From Pseudomonadota bacterium (GTDB lineage Bacteria; Pseudomonadota; Gammaproteobacteria; Burkholderiales; Rhodocyclaceae): a DNA stretch of 64,000 nt. The notes below the pieces were generated by a model. That model had not been told where the DNA came from. It made no database searches and saw only the letters and a list, made by a program, of their open reading frames with translations. Location: assembly GCA_018261895.1 (NCBI GenBank), contig JAGTRT010000038.1, positions 1-64,000 on the forward strand, in the 5' to 3' direction. Of this stretch, positions 45,083 through 54,732 are shown one piece after another; the stretch's first letter is position 1; the number at the start of each line of letters is the position of its first letter. The translations under genes were made by a program, and so were the position numbers.

Positions 45083-45104
45083 GTCAGGCAGGCTCCAAAG
45101 TGAA

Positions 45105-45136
45105 AACCCCCGCAAACCTTGCGGTGTGCGGGGGTT
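45105..45136 (-). terminator. terminator after tRNA-His
   Basis: AACCCCCGCA (45105-45114) pairs with TGCGGGGGTT (45127-45136). On the minus strand the stem is followed by TTTTCA, a short T-run, so it should end the tRNA-His transcript before pepD. Confidence 0.75.
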
Positions 45137-45142
45137 AAATTC

Positions 45143-45218
45143 TGGGGCGACTGATGGGGCTCGAACCCACGACAACCGGAATCACAATCCGGGACTCTAC
45201 CAACTGAGCTACAGGTCT
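45143..45218 (-). tRNA. tRNA-His (GTG anticodon) with mismatched acceptor stem
   Basis: The D arm (TAGCTCAGTTGGTAGAGT), the anticodon arm CCGGATTGTGATTCCGG with GTG, the T arm GTGGGTTCGAGCCCCAT, the discriminator C and CCA are all typical of tRNA-His. The 3' acceptor strand CAGTCGC calls for GCGACTG on the 5' side, but the sequence reads AGACCTG with C before it, so only the three inner pairs form and the G-1 needed by the histidine enzyme is missing. This is a damaged copy, an assembly error or an edited tRNA. Confidence 0.75.
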
Positions 45219-45342
45219 GTCTACACAAAATGCCGAAAACCCGATGAAGACGGCCGCCGGCGCCCGGAAGCATTCGGCATTGCGCCGCCCGTGATATTAT
45301 TGTCAGCTTTATTTTTCGGCTCTGCAGTCACAAGGAACTCTC

Positions 45343-46647
45343 ATGGAAGCAACCACCGCACAAGCTAACGAACTCGAACGCCGCGTCGATCTCTCCATCG
45401 CTATTGCCGATGTCGAGAAAGAAATGGAACAGCGCCTGAAGCGCATGGGCAAGAACATGAAAGCCCCTGGCTTCCGTCCGGGCAAGGTTCCTTACAGCAT
45501 CATCAAGCAACAACACGGCGACCAGGCGCGCCATGAAGTGCTCTCCGAAGAACTCGACCGCGTGTTCGGCGAAACCGTGACCGCCCAGAAGCTGCGCGTT
45601 GCCGGCTACCCGCGCATCGAGCCGAAGACCACCGAAAGCACCACGCACATCGAATTCTCCGCCATTTTCGAGGTTTATCCGGAATTCACCCCGGGCGACC
45701 TGTCTGCCGCCGAAATCGAGCGTCCGACGCTCGAAGTTTCCGCCGCCGAAGTCGACAAGACCCTCGACATCCTGCGCAAGCAACGCGTCAGCTACGAGAC
45801 CGTTGACCGTGCCGCCGCCAAGGAAGACCGCGTTGTCATCGACTTCCTCGGCAAGAAGGACGGCGTCGCCTTCCAGGGCGGCCAGGCCAGCGATTACCCC
45901 TTCGTCCTCGGCCAGGGCATGATGCTGCCTGACTTCGAAAACGCTGTTGAAGGCGCCAAGGCGGGCGAATCCAAGACCTTCGACCTGACCTTCCCGGCCG
46001 AATACCACGCCAAGGATCTGGCTGGCCAGAAAGTCCAGTTCGAAATCACCGTCAAGCAGGTGCAAGCCGCCGTCCTGCCGGAAATCAACGCCGAGTTCGC
46101 CACCAGCATGGGCATCGCCGACGGCGACGTCGCCAAGATGCGCAGCGAGATCGAAGCCAACCTGAAGCGCGAAGTGAAGCGCCGCATCGAAGCCAAGATC
46201 AAGGACCAGGTCATGGAAGCCCTGATCAAGTCCAACCCGATCAACGTACCGACCTCCCTCGTCGACATGGAAATCCAGCGCCTGATGCAGGCTGCCCGCC
46301 AGGACATGGAACAGCGCGGCATGAAGGTCAAGGACATGCCGATCCAGCCCGAGTGGTTTGCCGACCAGGCAAAGCGCCGCGTGACACTTGGCCTGATCCT
46401 TGCTGAGGTAGTGAAAACGGAAAAGCTTCAAGCAACGCCGGAACAAGTTCGTACGATGGTCGAGGAAAACGCCCAGAGCTACGAGAACCCGGAAGAAGTC
46501 ATCCGCTGGTATTACGCTCAACCGCAGCGCCTGCAGGAAGTTGAAGGCGTCGCCATCGAGAACAACGTGGTTGCGTGGGTCCTGGGCAAAGCCAAGGTCG
46601 CCGACAAGGCCGCAGTTTTTGATGAACTGATGGGTCAAAAGCAGTAA
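45343..46647 (+). CDS. tig: trigger factor
   Basis: A 434-aa ribosome-bound chaperone with peptidyl-prolyl isomerase activity. The ribosome-docking signature is present ([13 protein letters not shown] in the first 60 residues), followed by the PPIase domain ([14 protein letters not shown] to about 250) and a long helical C-terminal substrate domain. It begins the tig-clpP-clpX-lon quality-control cluster, the standard proteobacterial order. Confidence 0.98.
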   Translation: MEATTAQANELERRVDLSIAIADVEKEMEQRLKRMGKNMKAPGFRPGKVPYSIIKQQHGDQARHEVLSEELDRVFGETVTAQKLRVAGYPRIEPKTTESTTHIEFSAIFEVYPEFTPGDLSAAEIERPTLEVSAAEVDKTLDILRKQRVSYETVDRAAAKEDRVVIDFLGKKDGVAFQGGQASDYPFVLGQGMMLPDFENAVEGAKAGESKTFDLTFPAEYHAKDLAGQKVQFEITVKQVQAAVLPEINAEFATSMGIADGDVAKMRSEIEANLKREVKRRIEAKIKDQVMEALIKSNPINVPTSLVDMEIQRLMQAARQDMEQRGMKVKDMPIQPEWFADQAKRRVTLGLILAEVVKTEKLQATPEQVRTMVEENAQSYENPEEVIRWYYAQPQRLQEVEGVAIENNVVAWVLGKAKVADKAAVFDELMGQKQ

Positions 46648-46655
46648 TCCGGACC

Positions 46656-46673
46656 TTGTCGCGAAAACGACAA
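46656..46673 (+). terminator. weak hairpin between tig and clpP
   Basis: TTGTCG and CGACAA form a perfect 6-bp stem with a 6-base loop shortly after the tig stop. It is not followed by a T-run and probably only lowers read-through. Confidence 0.35.
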
Positions 46674-46714
46674 TCGTCTTGAATGTAACGAAACGGCAAC
46701 ACACAAGGGCTGAC

Positions 46715-47344
46715 ATGAATATCGACAACGCAAGCAACTGGGATCCGCAGGCACTGGGCCTCGTCCCCATGGTGGTTGAACAGAGCGGACGCGGCGAACG
46801 TGCGTACGACATCTATTCGCGCCTGCTGAAGGAGCGGGTGATTTTTCTTGTCGGCCCTGTGAACGACGCCAGCGCCAATCTGGTCGTTGCCCAGTTGCTC
46901 TTCCTCGAAGCAGAAAATCCGGACAAGGACATCTACTTCTACATCAACTCTCCGGGCGGCTCGGTCACTGCCGGCATGTCGATCTACGACACCATGCAGT
47001 TCATCAAGCCCGACGTGTCCACCCTTTGCATCGGCCAGGCTGCCTCCATGGGCGCCTTCCTGCTCAACGCCGGCGCCAAGGGCAAGCGTTTCGCCCTGCC
47101 CAATTCCCGCGTCATGATTCACCAGCCGCTAGGCGGCTTCCAGGGCCAGGCCTCGGATATCGCCATCCACGCCAAGGAAATCCTGTCCATTCGCGACCGC
47201 CTCAACCGGATCATGGCCGAACACAGCGGCCAGCCGCTCGAGCGCATCGAAAAGGACACCGACCGCGACAATTTCCTTTCGGCCAGCGAAGCGGCAGAAT
47301 ATGGTTTGATCGACAAGGTATTGACCCGCCGCGATGCGGCTTAA
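46715..47344 (+). CDS. clpP: ATP-dependent Clp protease proteolytic subunit
   Basis: A 209-aa serine peptidase that forms the barrel of ClpXP and ClpAP. The catalytic triad is Ser111 in GQAASMGAF, His136 in MIHQPLGG and Asp185 in DTDRDNF, at the spacing of E. coli ClpP. I chose the ATG at 46715, preceded by CAAGGGC, over an upstream in-frame start. clpX follows after 14 bases. Confidence 0.98.
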   Translation: MNIDNASNWDPQALGLVPMVVEQSGRGERAYDIYSRLLKERVIFLVGPVNDASANLVVAQLLFLEAENPDKDIYFYINSPGGSVTAGMSIYDTMQFIKPDVSTLCIGQAASMGAFLLNAGAKGKRFALPNSRVMIHQPLGGFQGQASDIAIHAKEILSIRDRLNRIMAEHSGQPLERIEKDTDRDNFLSASEAAEYGLIDKVLTRRDAA

Positions 47345-47358
47345 ACGGAGAGCTTCAG

Positions 47359-48621
47359 ATGACTAAAGGCGGCCAGGAAAAACTGCTCTACTGCTCTTTC
47401 TGCGGCAAGAGCCAGCATGAAGTCAAAAAGCTCATCGCCGGCCCGTCGGTGTTCATCTGCGACGAGTGCATCGCGCTCTGCAACGACATCATCCGCGACG
47501 AGTTGCCGGAAGAGGCTGCCAAGGCCGGTCGCTCCGACCTGCCGACGCCGCGCGAAATCAGCTCCATCCTCGACCAGTATGTGATTGGCCAGGAAGTCGC
47601 CAAGCGCATCCTCGCTGTCGCGGTCTACAACCACTACAAGCGTCTTCGCCATACCGCCAAGAACGCCGGTGAAGTCGAGCTTTCCAAGAGCAACATCCTG
47701 CTCATCGGCCCGACCGGTTCGGGCAAGACCCTGCTCGCCCAGACGCTGGCCCGCCTGCTCAATGTTCCTTTCGTGATGGCCGATGCCACCACCCTGACCG
47801 AAGCCGGCTACGTCGGCGAAGACGTCGAAAACATCATTCAGAAACTGCTGCAAAAGTGCGACTACGATGTCGAGAAGGCCCAACAGGGCATCGTCTACAT
47901 CGACGAAATCGACAAGATCTCGCGCAAGTCGGACAACCCGTCGATCACCCGCGACGTATCGGGCGAAGGCGTGCAGCAGGCGCTGCTCAAGCTGATCGAG
48001 GGCACCACTGCCTCGATTCCGCCACAAGGCGGCCGCAAGCATCCGAACCAGGATTTCGTCCAGGTCGACACCACCAATATCCTCTTCATCTGCGGCGGTG
48101 CCTTCGCCGGCCTCGAAAAGGTCATCCAGAAGCGCTCAGAGCGGGGCGGTATCGGCTTCGGTGCCGAAGTGAAGAGCAAGGATGACGGCAAGGCTGTCGG
48201 CAAGATCCTGCTTGAAACCGAACCCGAAGATCTCATCAAGTTCGGCCTGATTCCCGAACTGATCGGCCGCCTGCCAGTCGTCGCCACGCTGCAGGAGCTG
48301 GAAGAAGACGCACTGGTCCAGATTCTGACCGAACCGAAGAATGCACTCGTCAAGCAATACCAGAAGCTGTTCAACATGGAAGATGTGGAATTGGAGATTC
48401 GCCCAGGCGCCCTCTCCGCCATCGCCAGAAAGGCTCTGGAACGCAAGACCGGTGCGCGTGGCCTGCGTTCGATCATGGAACATGCGCTTCTCGATACGAT
48501 GTACGAACTCCCGGGCATGGAGAATGTCGAAAAGGTCGTGATCGATGAGAACATGATCAACGGCGACACCCCGCCCCTGCTCATTTACGCCGATCAGCCA
48601 AAGGTTTCCGGCTCCAACTGA
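47359..48621 (+). CDS. clpX: ATP-dependent Clp protease ATPase subunit ClpX
   Basis: A 420-aa AAA+ unfoldase feeding ClpP. The N-terminal C4 zinc finger has Cys12, Cys15, Cys34 and Cys37. Walker A GPTGSGKT is at about 117-124, Walker B is VYIDEIDKI, and sensor and arginine-finger regions follow. The [13 protein letters not shown] segment is near the pore-2 region. Confidence 0.98.
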   Translation: MTKGGQEKLLYCSFCGKSQHEVKKLIAGPSVFICDECIALCNDIIRDELPEEAAKAGRSDLPTPREISSILDQYVIGQEVAKRILAVAVYNHYKRLRHTAKNAGEVELSKSNILLIGPTGSGKTLLAQTLARLLNVPFVMADATTLTEAGYVGEDVENIIQKLLQKCDYDVEKAQQGIVYIDEIDKISRKSDNPSITRDVSGEGVQQALLKLIEGTTASIPPQGGRKHPNQDFVQVDTTNILFICGGAFAGLEKVIQKRSERGGIGFGAEVKSKDDGKAVGKILLETEPEDLIKFGLIPELIGRLPVVATLQELEEDALVQILTEPKNALVKQYQKLFNMEDVELEIRPGALSAIARKALERKTGARGLRSIMEHALLDTMYELPGMENVEKVVIDENMINGDTPPLLIYADQPKVSGSN

Positions 48622-48628
48622 GCCGGGT

Positions 48629-48663
48629 CTTGAATTGCGGTTCCCCGCCCCCACGTAGGGGGC
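48629..48663 (+). promoter_or_regulatory. candidate sigma-32 promoter of lon (overlapping hairpin)
   Basis: CTTGAAT (48629-48635) and CCCCACGT (48649-48656), separated by 13 bases, resemble the heat-shock consensus CTTGAAA-N11-16-CCCCATNT. The -10 box is overlapped by a perfect 6-bp stem GCCCCC/GGGGGC (48647-48663), which could instead be an end signal of the clpX transcript. lon is a heat-shock gene in E. coli. Confidence 0.5.
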
Positions 48664-48688
48664 ACATACCTATTTCAAAGGCATCGTA

Positions 48689-51103
48689 ATGTCGAACCCC
48701 AACACGCTCCCGGAAACCGTCGAACTGCCGCTGCTCCCGCTGCGCGATGTCGTCGTCTTCCCGCACATGGTCATCCCGCTCTTCGTCGGGCGTCCGAAAT
48801 CGATCAAGGCGCTCGAAATGGCCATGGAAGCCGGCAAGAATATCCTGCTGGTCGCCCAGAAGTCAGCCGCCAAGGACGAACCGGAACCGGAAGACCTCTA
48901 TCGCATCGGTTGCATGGCCAACATCCTGCAGATGCTCAAGCTGCCGGACGGCACCGTCAAGGTGCTGGTCGAGGGAACCCAGCGTGCCCGCGTCGAAGCG
49001 GTCGAAGTCCAGTCCTCCGTGTTCATGGCGACCGCCCTTCCGTTGGTGCAACCGGGCGTCGAAGATCACGAGATCGAAGCCATGCGTCGCGCCGTAGTCG
49101 CGCAATTTGACCAGTTCGTCAAACTCAACAAGAAGATTCCGCCGGAGGTGCTCTCCTCAATCGCCGGCATCGAAGATGCCGGTCGCCTGGCCGACACCAT
49201 CGCCGCCCACCTGCCGCTCAAACTTGAGCAGAAGCAGGAAGTGCTCGAGATGGAAAGCATCCGCGACCGTATCGATCGCCTGCTGTCCCAACTGGAAGCG
49301 GAAATCGACATCCTTCAGGTCGAAAAGCGCATCCGTGGTCGCGTCAAGCGCCAGATGGAAAAGAGCCAGCGCGAGTATTACCTCAACGAACAGGTCAAGG
49401 CCATCCAGAAGGAACTCGGCGAAGGCGAAGAAGGTGCCGACCTCGAGGAACTGGACAAGAAGATCAACGCCGCCGGCATGAGCAAGGAAGGCTTGGCCAA
49501 GGCCCAAAGCGAGCTCAAGAAGCTGCGCCTGATGTCGCCGATGTCGGCCGAAGCCACCGTTGTCCGTAACTTCATCGAGACGCTCATTGGCCTGCCGTGG
49601 CGCAAGAAGACGCGGATCAGCAAGGATCTGCGTGAAGCCGAGAAGATTCTCGACAGCGACCACTACGGTCTGGATAAGGTCAAGGAACGCATCGTCGAAT
49701 ACCTTGCCGTTCAGCAACGCGTCGACAAGGTCAAGGCACCGATTCTCTGCCTGGTCGGGCCTCCCGGTGTCGGCAAGACCTCGCTCGGCCAGTCCATCGC
49801 CAAGGCAACCAACCGCAAGTTCGTGCGCATGGCGCTCGGTGGCGTGCGTGATGAAGCCGAAATTCGCGGCCATCGCCGCACCTACATCGGCTCGATGCCG
49901 GGCAAGATCCTGAGCAGCCTGACCAAGGTTGGCGTGCGCAACCCGTTGTTCCTGCTCGACGAAGTCGACAAGCTCGGCCAGGACTTCCGTGGTGACCCAT
50001 CATCGGCCCTGCTTGAGGTGCTCGATCCGGAGCAGAACCACACCTTCCAGGACCACTACGTTGAAGTCGACTTCGACCTCTCCGACGTCATGTTCGTTGC
50101 CACGGCCAATACGCTGAACATCCCGGCACCGCTGCTCGACCGGATGGAAGTCATTCGTCTGTCGGGCTACACGGAGGACGAAAAGGTCAATATCGCCATG
50201 CGCTACCTGCTGCCCAAGCAGATCAAGAACAACGGCCTCAAGAAAACCGAAATCGCCGTTGCCGACAGCGCCATTCGCGACATCGTGCGTTACTACACCC
50301 GTGAAGCCGGCGTCCGTGCGCTTGAGCGCGAGATTTCGAAGATCTGCCGCAAGGTGGTCAAGACGCTCGTACTGAAGAAGCGCGATAACAAGATCGCCGT
50401 CAATGCCCGCAACCTGGACAAGTTCCTTGGTGTGCGCCGTTACAGCTTCGGCATGGCGGAGAAGGAAAACCAGGTCGGTCAGGTCACTGGTCTGGCGTGG
50501 ACAGAGGTTGGCGGTGAATTGCTGACGATTGAGTGCGCCAATATGCCAGGCAAGGGCAACATTCTGCGCACCGGCTCACTGGGCGATGTCATGAAGGAGT
50601 CGGTTGAGGCTGCACGCTCGGTCGTGCGGGCCCGTGCTCGTCGCCTTGGCATCAAGGACGAGGCCTTCGAGAAGACAGATATCCACATTCACGTTCCCGA
50701 AGGCGCTACGCCAAAGGACGGCCCATCTGCCGGCAGCGCCATGACTACTGCTCTGGTTTCGTCCTACACAGGCATCCCGGTTCGTTGCGACGTTTGCATG
50801 ACCGGCGAAATTACCCTGCGTGGTGAAGTACTGGCAATTGGCGGCCTAAAGGAAAAGTTGCTGGCTGCCGTGCGTGGTGGATTGAAGACAGCGCTGATCC
50901 CCGAAGAGAACGTCAAGGACCTCACCGAGATCCCTGACAACATCAAAAACAAGATCGAAATCGTTCCGGTCAAATGGATCGACCAGGTGCTTGAACGCGC
51001 CCTTGAGCGCATGCCTGAGGCGCTTCCAGAGCCAGCTGTCGCCGATTCTGCAGTCCAGGCAGCGGCTGATGGGACCACAGCGAGTACAGTGCTTACCCAT
51101 TGA
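48689..51103 (+). CDS. lon: ATP-dependent protease Lon
   Basis: An 804-aa AAA+ protease that degrades misfolded and regulatory proteins. It has the N-terminal LON substrate domain (LPLLPLRDVVVFPHMVIPL onwards), Walker A GPPGVGKTS near 357, a Walker B region LFLLDEVDKLG, and the protease domain with the Ser-Lys dyad Ser680 in PKDGPSAGS and Lys723 in IGGLKEK. A short non-conserved tail follows. A strong terminator lies ten bases beyond the stop. Confidence 0.98.
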   Translation: MSNPNTLPETVELPLLPLRDVVVFPHMVIPLFVGRPKSIKALEMAMEAGKNILLVAQKSAAKDEPEPEDLYRIGCMANILQMLKLPDGTVKVLVEGTQRARVEAVEVQSSVFMATALPLVQPGVEDHEIEAMRRAVVAQFDQFVKLNKKIPPEVLSSIAGIEDAGRLADTIAAHLPLKLEQKQEVLEMESIRDRIDRLLSQLEAEIDILQVEKRIRGRVKRQMEKSQREYYLNEQVKAIQKELGEGEEGADLEELDKKINAAGMSKEGLAKAQSELKKLRLMSPMSAEATVVRNFIETLIGLPWRKKTRISKDLREAEKILDSDHYGLDKVKERIVEYLAVQQRVDKVKAPILCLVGPPGVGKTSLGQSIAKATNRKFVRMALGGVRDEAEIRGHRRTYIGSMPGKILSSLTKVGVRNPLFLLDEVDKLGQDFRGDPSSALLEVLDPEQNHTFQDHYVEVDFDLSDVMFVATANTLNIPAPLLDRMEVIRLSGYTEDEKVNIAMRYLLPKQIKNNGLKKTEIAVADSAIRDIVRYYTREAGVRALEREISKICRKVVKTLVLKKRDNKIAVNARNLDKFLGVRRYSFGMAEKENQVGQVTGLAWTEVGGELLTIECANMPGKGNILRTGSLGDVMKESVEAARSVVRARARRLGIKDEAFEKTDIHIHVPEGATPKDGPSAGSAMTTALVSSYTGIPVRCDVCMTGEITLRGEVLAIGGLKEKLLAAVRGGLKTALIPEENVKDLTEIPDNIKNKIEIVPVKWIDQVLERALERMPEALPEPAVADSAVQAAADGTTASTVLTH

Positions 51104-51112
51104 TTTGCAAGG

Positions 51113-51146
51113 AAAGGCTGTGGAGGCGATTGCCTCCACAGCCTTT
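51113..51146 (+). terminator. intrinsic terminator of lon
   Basis: AAAGGCTGTGGAGGC pairs perfectly with GCCTCCACAGCCTTT around a four-base loop and runs into six Ts on the plus strand, a textbook terminator separating lon from hupB. Confidence 0.95.
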
Positions 51147-51185
51147 TTTGCGCCACGAGCGCCCCGCCACCCCGCGAAAATCCGC

Positions 51186-51214
51186 TTGACACAAGGATTT
51201 CGCCAGATATATAA
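51186..51214 (+). promoter_or_regulatory. sigma-70 promoter of hupB
   Basis: A consensus -35 TTGACA at 51186-51191 is followed after 17 bases by ATATAA (within TATATAAA). It lies about 50 bases upstream of the hupB start codon, after the lon terminator. Confidence 0.8.
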
Positions 51215-51266
51215 ATCCGTCCTCGCAAGATTTTCACCACTCCAATCCATCCATTAGGGGACTAAT

Positions 51267-51539
51267 ATGAACAAGACTGACCTGATTGACTCCATCGCCG
51301 CTTCGGCTGACATTTCCAAGGCTGCTGCAGGCCGCGCGCTGGATGCTGCCGTTGAAGCCATCAAGGGTGCACTCAAGGCCGGCGACACCGTCAATCTGAT
51401 CGGTTTCGGTACTTTCTACGTTGGCGAGCGTGCCGCCCGCACCGGCCGCAACCCGCGCACCGGCAAGACCCTTCAGATCAAGGCTGCCAAGTCGCCGAAG
51501 TTCCGCGCTGGCAAGGGCCTCAAGGACGCCTGCAACTGA
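51267..51539 (+). CDS. hupB: DNA-binding protein HU
   Basis: A 90-aa histone-like protein that bends DNA and organises the nucleoid. The helical N-terminus ([19 protein letters not shown]), the [19 protein letters not shown] region and the [11 protein letters not shown] arm with the intercalating Pro are typical of the HU/IHF family. GGGG upstream of the ATG is a fair ribosome binding site. It has its own promoter; position after lon is the common proteobacterial order. Confidence 0.97.
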   Translation: MNKTDLIDSIAASADISKAAAGRALDAAVEAIKGALKAGDTVNLIGFGTFYVGERAARTGRNPRTGKTLQIKAAKSPKFRAGKGLKDACN

Positions 51540-51578
51540 TTCCTGCCCTGCAGTACTAGCCGATACAGTGGCACTCTG

Positions 51579-51605
51579 TTGGAAATAGCCAAATCATCGT
51601 AGTAT
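51579..51605 (+). promoter_or_regulatory. possible promoter of tRNA-Val
   Basis: TTGGAA (51579-51584) and TAGTAT (51600-51605) have a short 15-base spacer and lie just upstream of the tRNA, so the call is tentative. Confidence 0.35.
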
Positions 51606-51619
51606 TGCTCAGGTGAATC

Positions 51620-51695
51620 GGGTGCTTAGCTCAGTTGGTAGAGCGTCGCCCTTACAAGGCGAATGTCGGGGGTTCGAGCCCCTCAGCACCCACCA
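51620..51695 (+). tRNA. tRNA-Val (TAC anticodon)
   Basis: A 76-base cloverleaf: acceptor GGGTGCT pairs with AGCACCC, D arm TTAGCTCAGTTGGTAGAG, anticodon stem-loop CGCCCTTACAAGGCG with TAC, T arm GTCGGGGGTTCGAGCCCC, then ACCA encoded. All stems pair. Confidence 0.97.
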
Positions 51696-51707
51696 GATGC
51701 TTCAATC

Positions 51708-51736
51708 AAAAACCCCGCCCACAAGGCGGGGTTTTT
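51708..51736 (+). terminator. terminator after tRNA-Val
   Basis: AAAAACCCCGCC pairs with GGCGGGGTTTTT around CACAA and ends in a T-run. It sits only about ten bases before the HDOD start codon, so that gene must be transcribed by read-through or from within this stretch. Confidence 0.9.
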
Positions 51737-51746
51737 GTTGAATAAT

Positions 51747-52631
51747 ATGGCCATGACTACCGCCAGCTCAGACAACGATCAGGACAAAAAAGGCGAAGCA
51801 CTCAAGTCGCAACGCTTTCAGATGCTCGCCGACATCGCCAAGGAACTGTCCGGCGAAGTCGTTTTTCCCACCTACTTCGATGCAGTCCTGCGTCTTCGCA
51901 AGGTACTCCAGGACCCGGAGCAGAGCATTGGAAATATTGTTCACGCAGTTTCGGTCGAACCCCTGATTTCCGCCAAGCTTCTCCATCTGGCCAACTCGGT
52001 CGCATTCAACGCGGGGGACAGGAAAGTGGTCGATCTTAAATCGGCCATAACCCGGCTGGGGCTCAACGTCGTACGAACTTCGGCGCTCTCCATCGTCATG
52101 GCGCAGCTGATGCGCGCCAAAGGAATGGCCGAGTTCTCGGAGATTACCCAATCCCTGTGGGAGCACTCCATCCAGAGCGCTGCCGCTGCGAGCATCATCG
52201 CTCGGCAAGTCCCGCGCCAAAACCCGGATGAGGCCATGCTGGCCGGCCTGATTCACGACCTTGGTGCGTTTTACATGCTGTATCGGGCTACGCAGTATGA
52301 AGAACTGCGTCATCGTCCGGAAAGCATCAAGTACCTGATTGTCCAGTGGCATGAAAGCATTGGCGTGTCATTGCTCAATGCGCTTGGTCTCCCGGAGGAA
52401 ATCGTCGAAGCGACCGTCGATCACGATCATATTCGGCCAACGCCCAACCCGGCCCGTAATCTGTCAGACATCATCTATATTGCCAACATGCTGAGCGGCG
52501 GGCACTTTGAATGGCTGATGCAGGACAAACCCGAAAGCCCTGCAGAACTCAGCCAGATCGAGGAAAAATACGGGCATCTGCGCCCGGAGATTGAAGCCTT
52601 GACTCAGGAGATGCGAAGCAGCTTCGCCTGA
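51747..52631 (+). CDS. HDOD-domain protein
   Basis: A protein of about 294 aa with an HDOD domain (about 45-245), a degenerate HD phosphohydrolase fold used in bacterial signalling. LLHLANSVAFN and LAGLIHDLGAFYML are family landmarks; the latter keeps an HD pair, but the full catalytic set is not evident. There is no output domain. The start may be ATG 51747 or 51753. Its role is unknown; HDOD proteins often act in motility or cyclic-di-GMP responses. Confidence 0.85.
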   Translation: MAMTTASSDNDQDKKGEALKSQRFQMLADIAKELSGEVVFPTYFDAVLRLRKVLQDPEQSIGNIVHAVSVEPLISAKLLHLANSVAFNAGDRKVVDLKSAITRLGLNVVRTSALSIVMAQLMRAKGMAEFSEITQSLWEHSIQSAAAASIIARQVPRQNPDEAMLAGLIHDLGAFYMLYRATQYEELRHRPESIKYLIVQWHESIGVSLLNALGLPEEIVEATVDHDHIRPTPNPARNLSDIIYIANMLSGGHFEWLMQDKPESPAELSQIEEKYGHLRPEIEALTQEMRSSFA

Positions 52632-52640
52632 GACTGCGTA

Positions 52641-53402
52641 TCACCCCTTGCGTCCGTGCCCCGTTCGAACCTGAGTCGAGGCCAGGATTCCGCGCAAGAT
52701 ATTGACCTCGTCGCGCTCGAGGCGAGCCCGAGCGAACAAACGGCGTAATTTGGGCAGCAATCTGCCCGGCTGTTCCGGGTTATAAAAACCGGTATTGGTC
52801 ATCACTGCTTCCAGATGGGAATACAAGCCCTCAACCTCGTCGTGCGTTGCGGGCGGCGATGAAAAGGGGGTCACCCCTTGTTCAAGCAATGGCGGAAGCT
52901 CTGCGTAAGCTCCCATGCGGCATTCGTAGCACAACACCTGTACCGCTGAACCGAGATTCAACGAACTGAAATCGGGATTGGTCGGAATGGTTACAGCAGC
53001 ATGGCAGTTCAGGATTTCCTCATTACTCAGTCCAACCGTTTCATTCCCAAACACCAGCGCGACCTCCCCCTGCCCTGCCTCGGCAATCAGGCGTGCCACA
53101 GTCTCGCGAGGAGCACTGATCGGCGGCCCAATATCGCGCTGACGGGCCGAGAGTGCCACAACAAACGATGTACCGACCAACGCCTCCTTCAGGGAAGAAG
53201 TGACTGTTGCTCTTTGCAGGATATCGACTGCAGATGTCGCTCGGGCGTCGGCTTCAGGATCTGGAAATTGCTTGGGCTCTACCAGATACAAATTGCTCAG
53301 CCCCATTGTCTTCATGGCTCGCGCGGCCGCGCCAATATTGCCCGGGTGACTCGTGCGACAGAGCACAACGCGGATACGTGAAAGCAGGACTTCGGGGTTC
53401 AT
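52641..53402 (-). CDS. trmJ: tRNA (cytidine/uridine-2'-O)-methyltransferase TrmJ
   Basis: A 253-aa SPOUT enzyme that methylates the ribose at tRNA position 32. N-terminal [20 protein letters not shown] is motif 1; [16 protein letters not shown] is motif 2; [18 protein letters not shown] is motif 3. The charged C-terminal extension ([19 protein letters not shown]) is characteristic of TrmJ. It runs divergently from suhB, as in E. coli and many relatives. Confidence 0.95.
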   Translation of the reverse strand: MNPEVLLSRIRVVLCRTSHPGNIGAAARAMKTMGLSNLYLVEPKQFPDPEADARATSAVDILQRATVTSSLKEALVGTSFVVALSARQRDIGPPISAPRETVARLIAEAGQGEVALVFGNETVGLSNEEILNCHAAVTIPTNPDFSSLNLGSAVQVLCYECRMGAYAELPPLLEQGVTPFSSPPATHDEVEGLYSHLEAVMTNTGFYNPEQPGRLLPKLRRLFARARLERDEVNILRGILASTQVRTGHGRKG

Positions 53403-53468
53403 GGTGTAAAATCGGTTCTTTCAAACATTGATCGAGTGGCGCAAGCTGCTTGTCAGCTCTTTAAGCTC

Positions 53469-54281
53469 ATGCATCCAACCCTGAATATCGCCATCAAGGC
53501 AGCTCGTCGCGCTGGCCAGATCATCAACCGCGCCTCCAATGACCTTGACCTGCTCAAAGTTACCGCCAAGCAACCAAACGACTTTGTCACCGAAGTCGAC
53601 AAAGCGGCTGAAGCGGCAATCATCGAAGTCCTGACCGAGGCCTATCCGGGCTACGGCATTCTAGCAGAGGAGTCCGGCCTGTCTGCTGGCAAGGGTGGGA
53701 ATGATGCCGATTACCAATGGATCATTGACCCACTGGACGGCACCACCAATTTCATTCACGGCATGCCGCAATACGCGGTTTCCATCGCACTGGCCAAGGG
53801 CGGGATTGTTGAACAAGCCGTTGTCTTCGACCCCAATCGCAATGAACTTTTCACCGCCAGCAAAGGCGCAGGCGCGTTCCTCAACGAACGCCGCATTCGC
53901 GTTTCCAAACGCGCCAAGCTCCAGGACTCGCTGATTGGTACTGGTTTCCCGTATCGAATGTTTGATCACATCGACACCTACCTTGCCATCTTCAAAGAAT
54001 TGGCCCAGAAGACTGCGGGACAACGGCGCCCAGGCGCTGCATCCCTGGATCTGGCTTATGTCGCTTGTGGTCGATATGACGGCTTTTGGGAATTCGGCCT
54101 TTCGCCTTGGGACATGGCGGCAGGTGCGCTTCTGATTTCTGAAGCCGGCGGACTGGTCAGCGATCTGCGCGGCGATGCCAGTTATCTGGAAACCGGCAAC
54201 CTTGTAGCTGGCACGCCAAAAGTATTCGCACCACTGCTCAAGCTGATTGAAGATCAGCTACCCAGTTCGGTACGCGGCTGA
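53469..54281 (+). CDS. suhB: inositol-1-monophosphatase family protein SuhB
   Basis: A 270-aa Mg-dependent phosphatase. Metal motifs are intact: [22 protein letters not shown] and the late [15 protein letters not shown]. In E. coli SuhB also acts in rRNA antitermination complexes. Start is placed at [16 protein letters not shown], the family N-terminus. Confidence 0.95.
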   Translation: MHPTLNIAIKAARRAGQIINRASNDLDLLKVTAKQPNDFVTEVDKAAEAAIIEVLTEAYPGYGILAEESGLSAGKGGNDADYQWIIDPLDGTTNFIHGMPQYAVSIALAKGGIVEQAVVFDPNRNELFTASKGAGAFLNERRIRVSKRAKLQDSLIGTGFPYRMFDHIDTYLAIFKELAQKTAGQRRPGAASLDLAYVACGRYDGFWEFGLSPWDMAAGALLISEAGGLVSDLRGDASYLETGNLVAGTPKVFAPLLKLIEDQLPSSVRG

Positions 54282-54300
54282 ATTCACTTCACAGAAAAAC

Positions 54301-54326
54301 AAAAAGCGCCTTGAAGGCGCTTTTTT
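54301..54326. terminator. bidirectional terminator between suhB and tRNA-Ser
   Basis: AAAAAGCGCCT and AGGCGCTTTTT flank a TGA loop, with A- and T-runs on both sides, so it serves both the plus-strand suhB and the minus-strand tRNA-Ser. Confidence 0.9.
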
Positions 54327-54332
54327 GTTTTC

Positions 54333-54423
54333 TGGCGGAGGAGGCGGGATTCGAACCCGCGGTAGGCTATTAACCTACACACGCTTTCCAGGCGTGCGAC
54401 TTAAACCACTCATCCACCCCTCC
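54333..54423 (-). tRNA. tRNA-Ser (GGA anticodon)
   Basis: A 91-base class II tRNA: acceptor GGAGGGG pairs with CTCCTCC with one G-T pair. The anticodon arm reads GCACGCCTGGAAAGCGTGT with GGA, a long variable arm TAGGTTAATAGCCTA follows, then T arm CGGGTTCGAATCCCG and discriminator G with CCA encoded. Confidence 0.96.
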
Positions 54424-54458
54424 GGAAGCCCGCCATTGTATCAGAAGCGGCCAATCGG

Positions 54459-54728
54459 TCAAACAAACTTTCGGACAAAGGCGAGTCCGAGCCAGAGCAC
54501 AAGCACCAACACAAAAGTCAAAACACCAATCAAAACCGAACCAACAGCCTCTGGCAACAAGCAGGCGATCACTTTTCGCGGAGGAGAGGTGATTAGCGAA
54601 AACAGGCGATACATGTAGTTATCCTGCCTTCGCGCCCCTGCCAGCACATAGAGCGCCCCCTGGCCCAGCAGGCAAAGTCCCAGCATTTCAGCGATGGCTC
54701 GAAGCGCACTGATAACGAAAATGCTCAT
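54459..54728 (-). CDS. small membrane protein downstream of symporter
   Basis: An 89-aa protein with two hydrophobic segments (about 5-30 and 60-85), starting at ATG 54728 four bases after the DUF4212 stop. It is not recognised. Its two-helix form and position suggest a YggT/DUF-type accessory membrane protein of the symporter operon, but this is inference. Confidence 0.6.
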   Translation of the reverse strand: MSIFVISALRAIAEMLGLCLLGQGALYVLAGARRQDNYMYRLFSLITSPPRKVIACLLPEAVGSVLIGVLTFVLVLVLWLGLAFVRKFV

Positions 54729-54732
54729 CGGT

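Noticed and set aside
45328-46812. A 494-codon open frame antisense to tig
   Set aside because: Shadow frame; trigger factor is clear on the plus strand.
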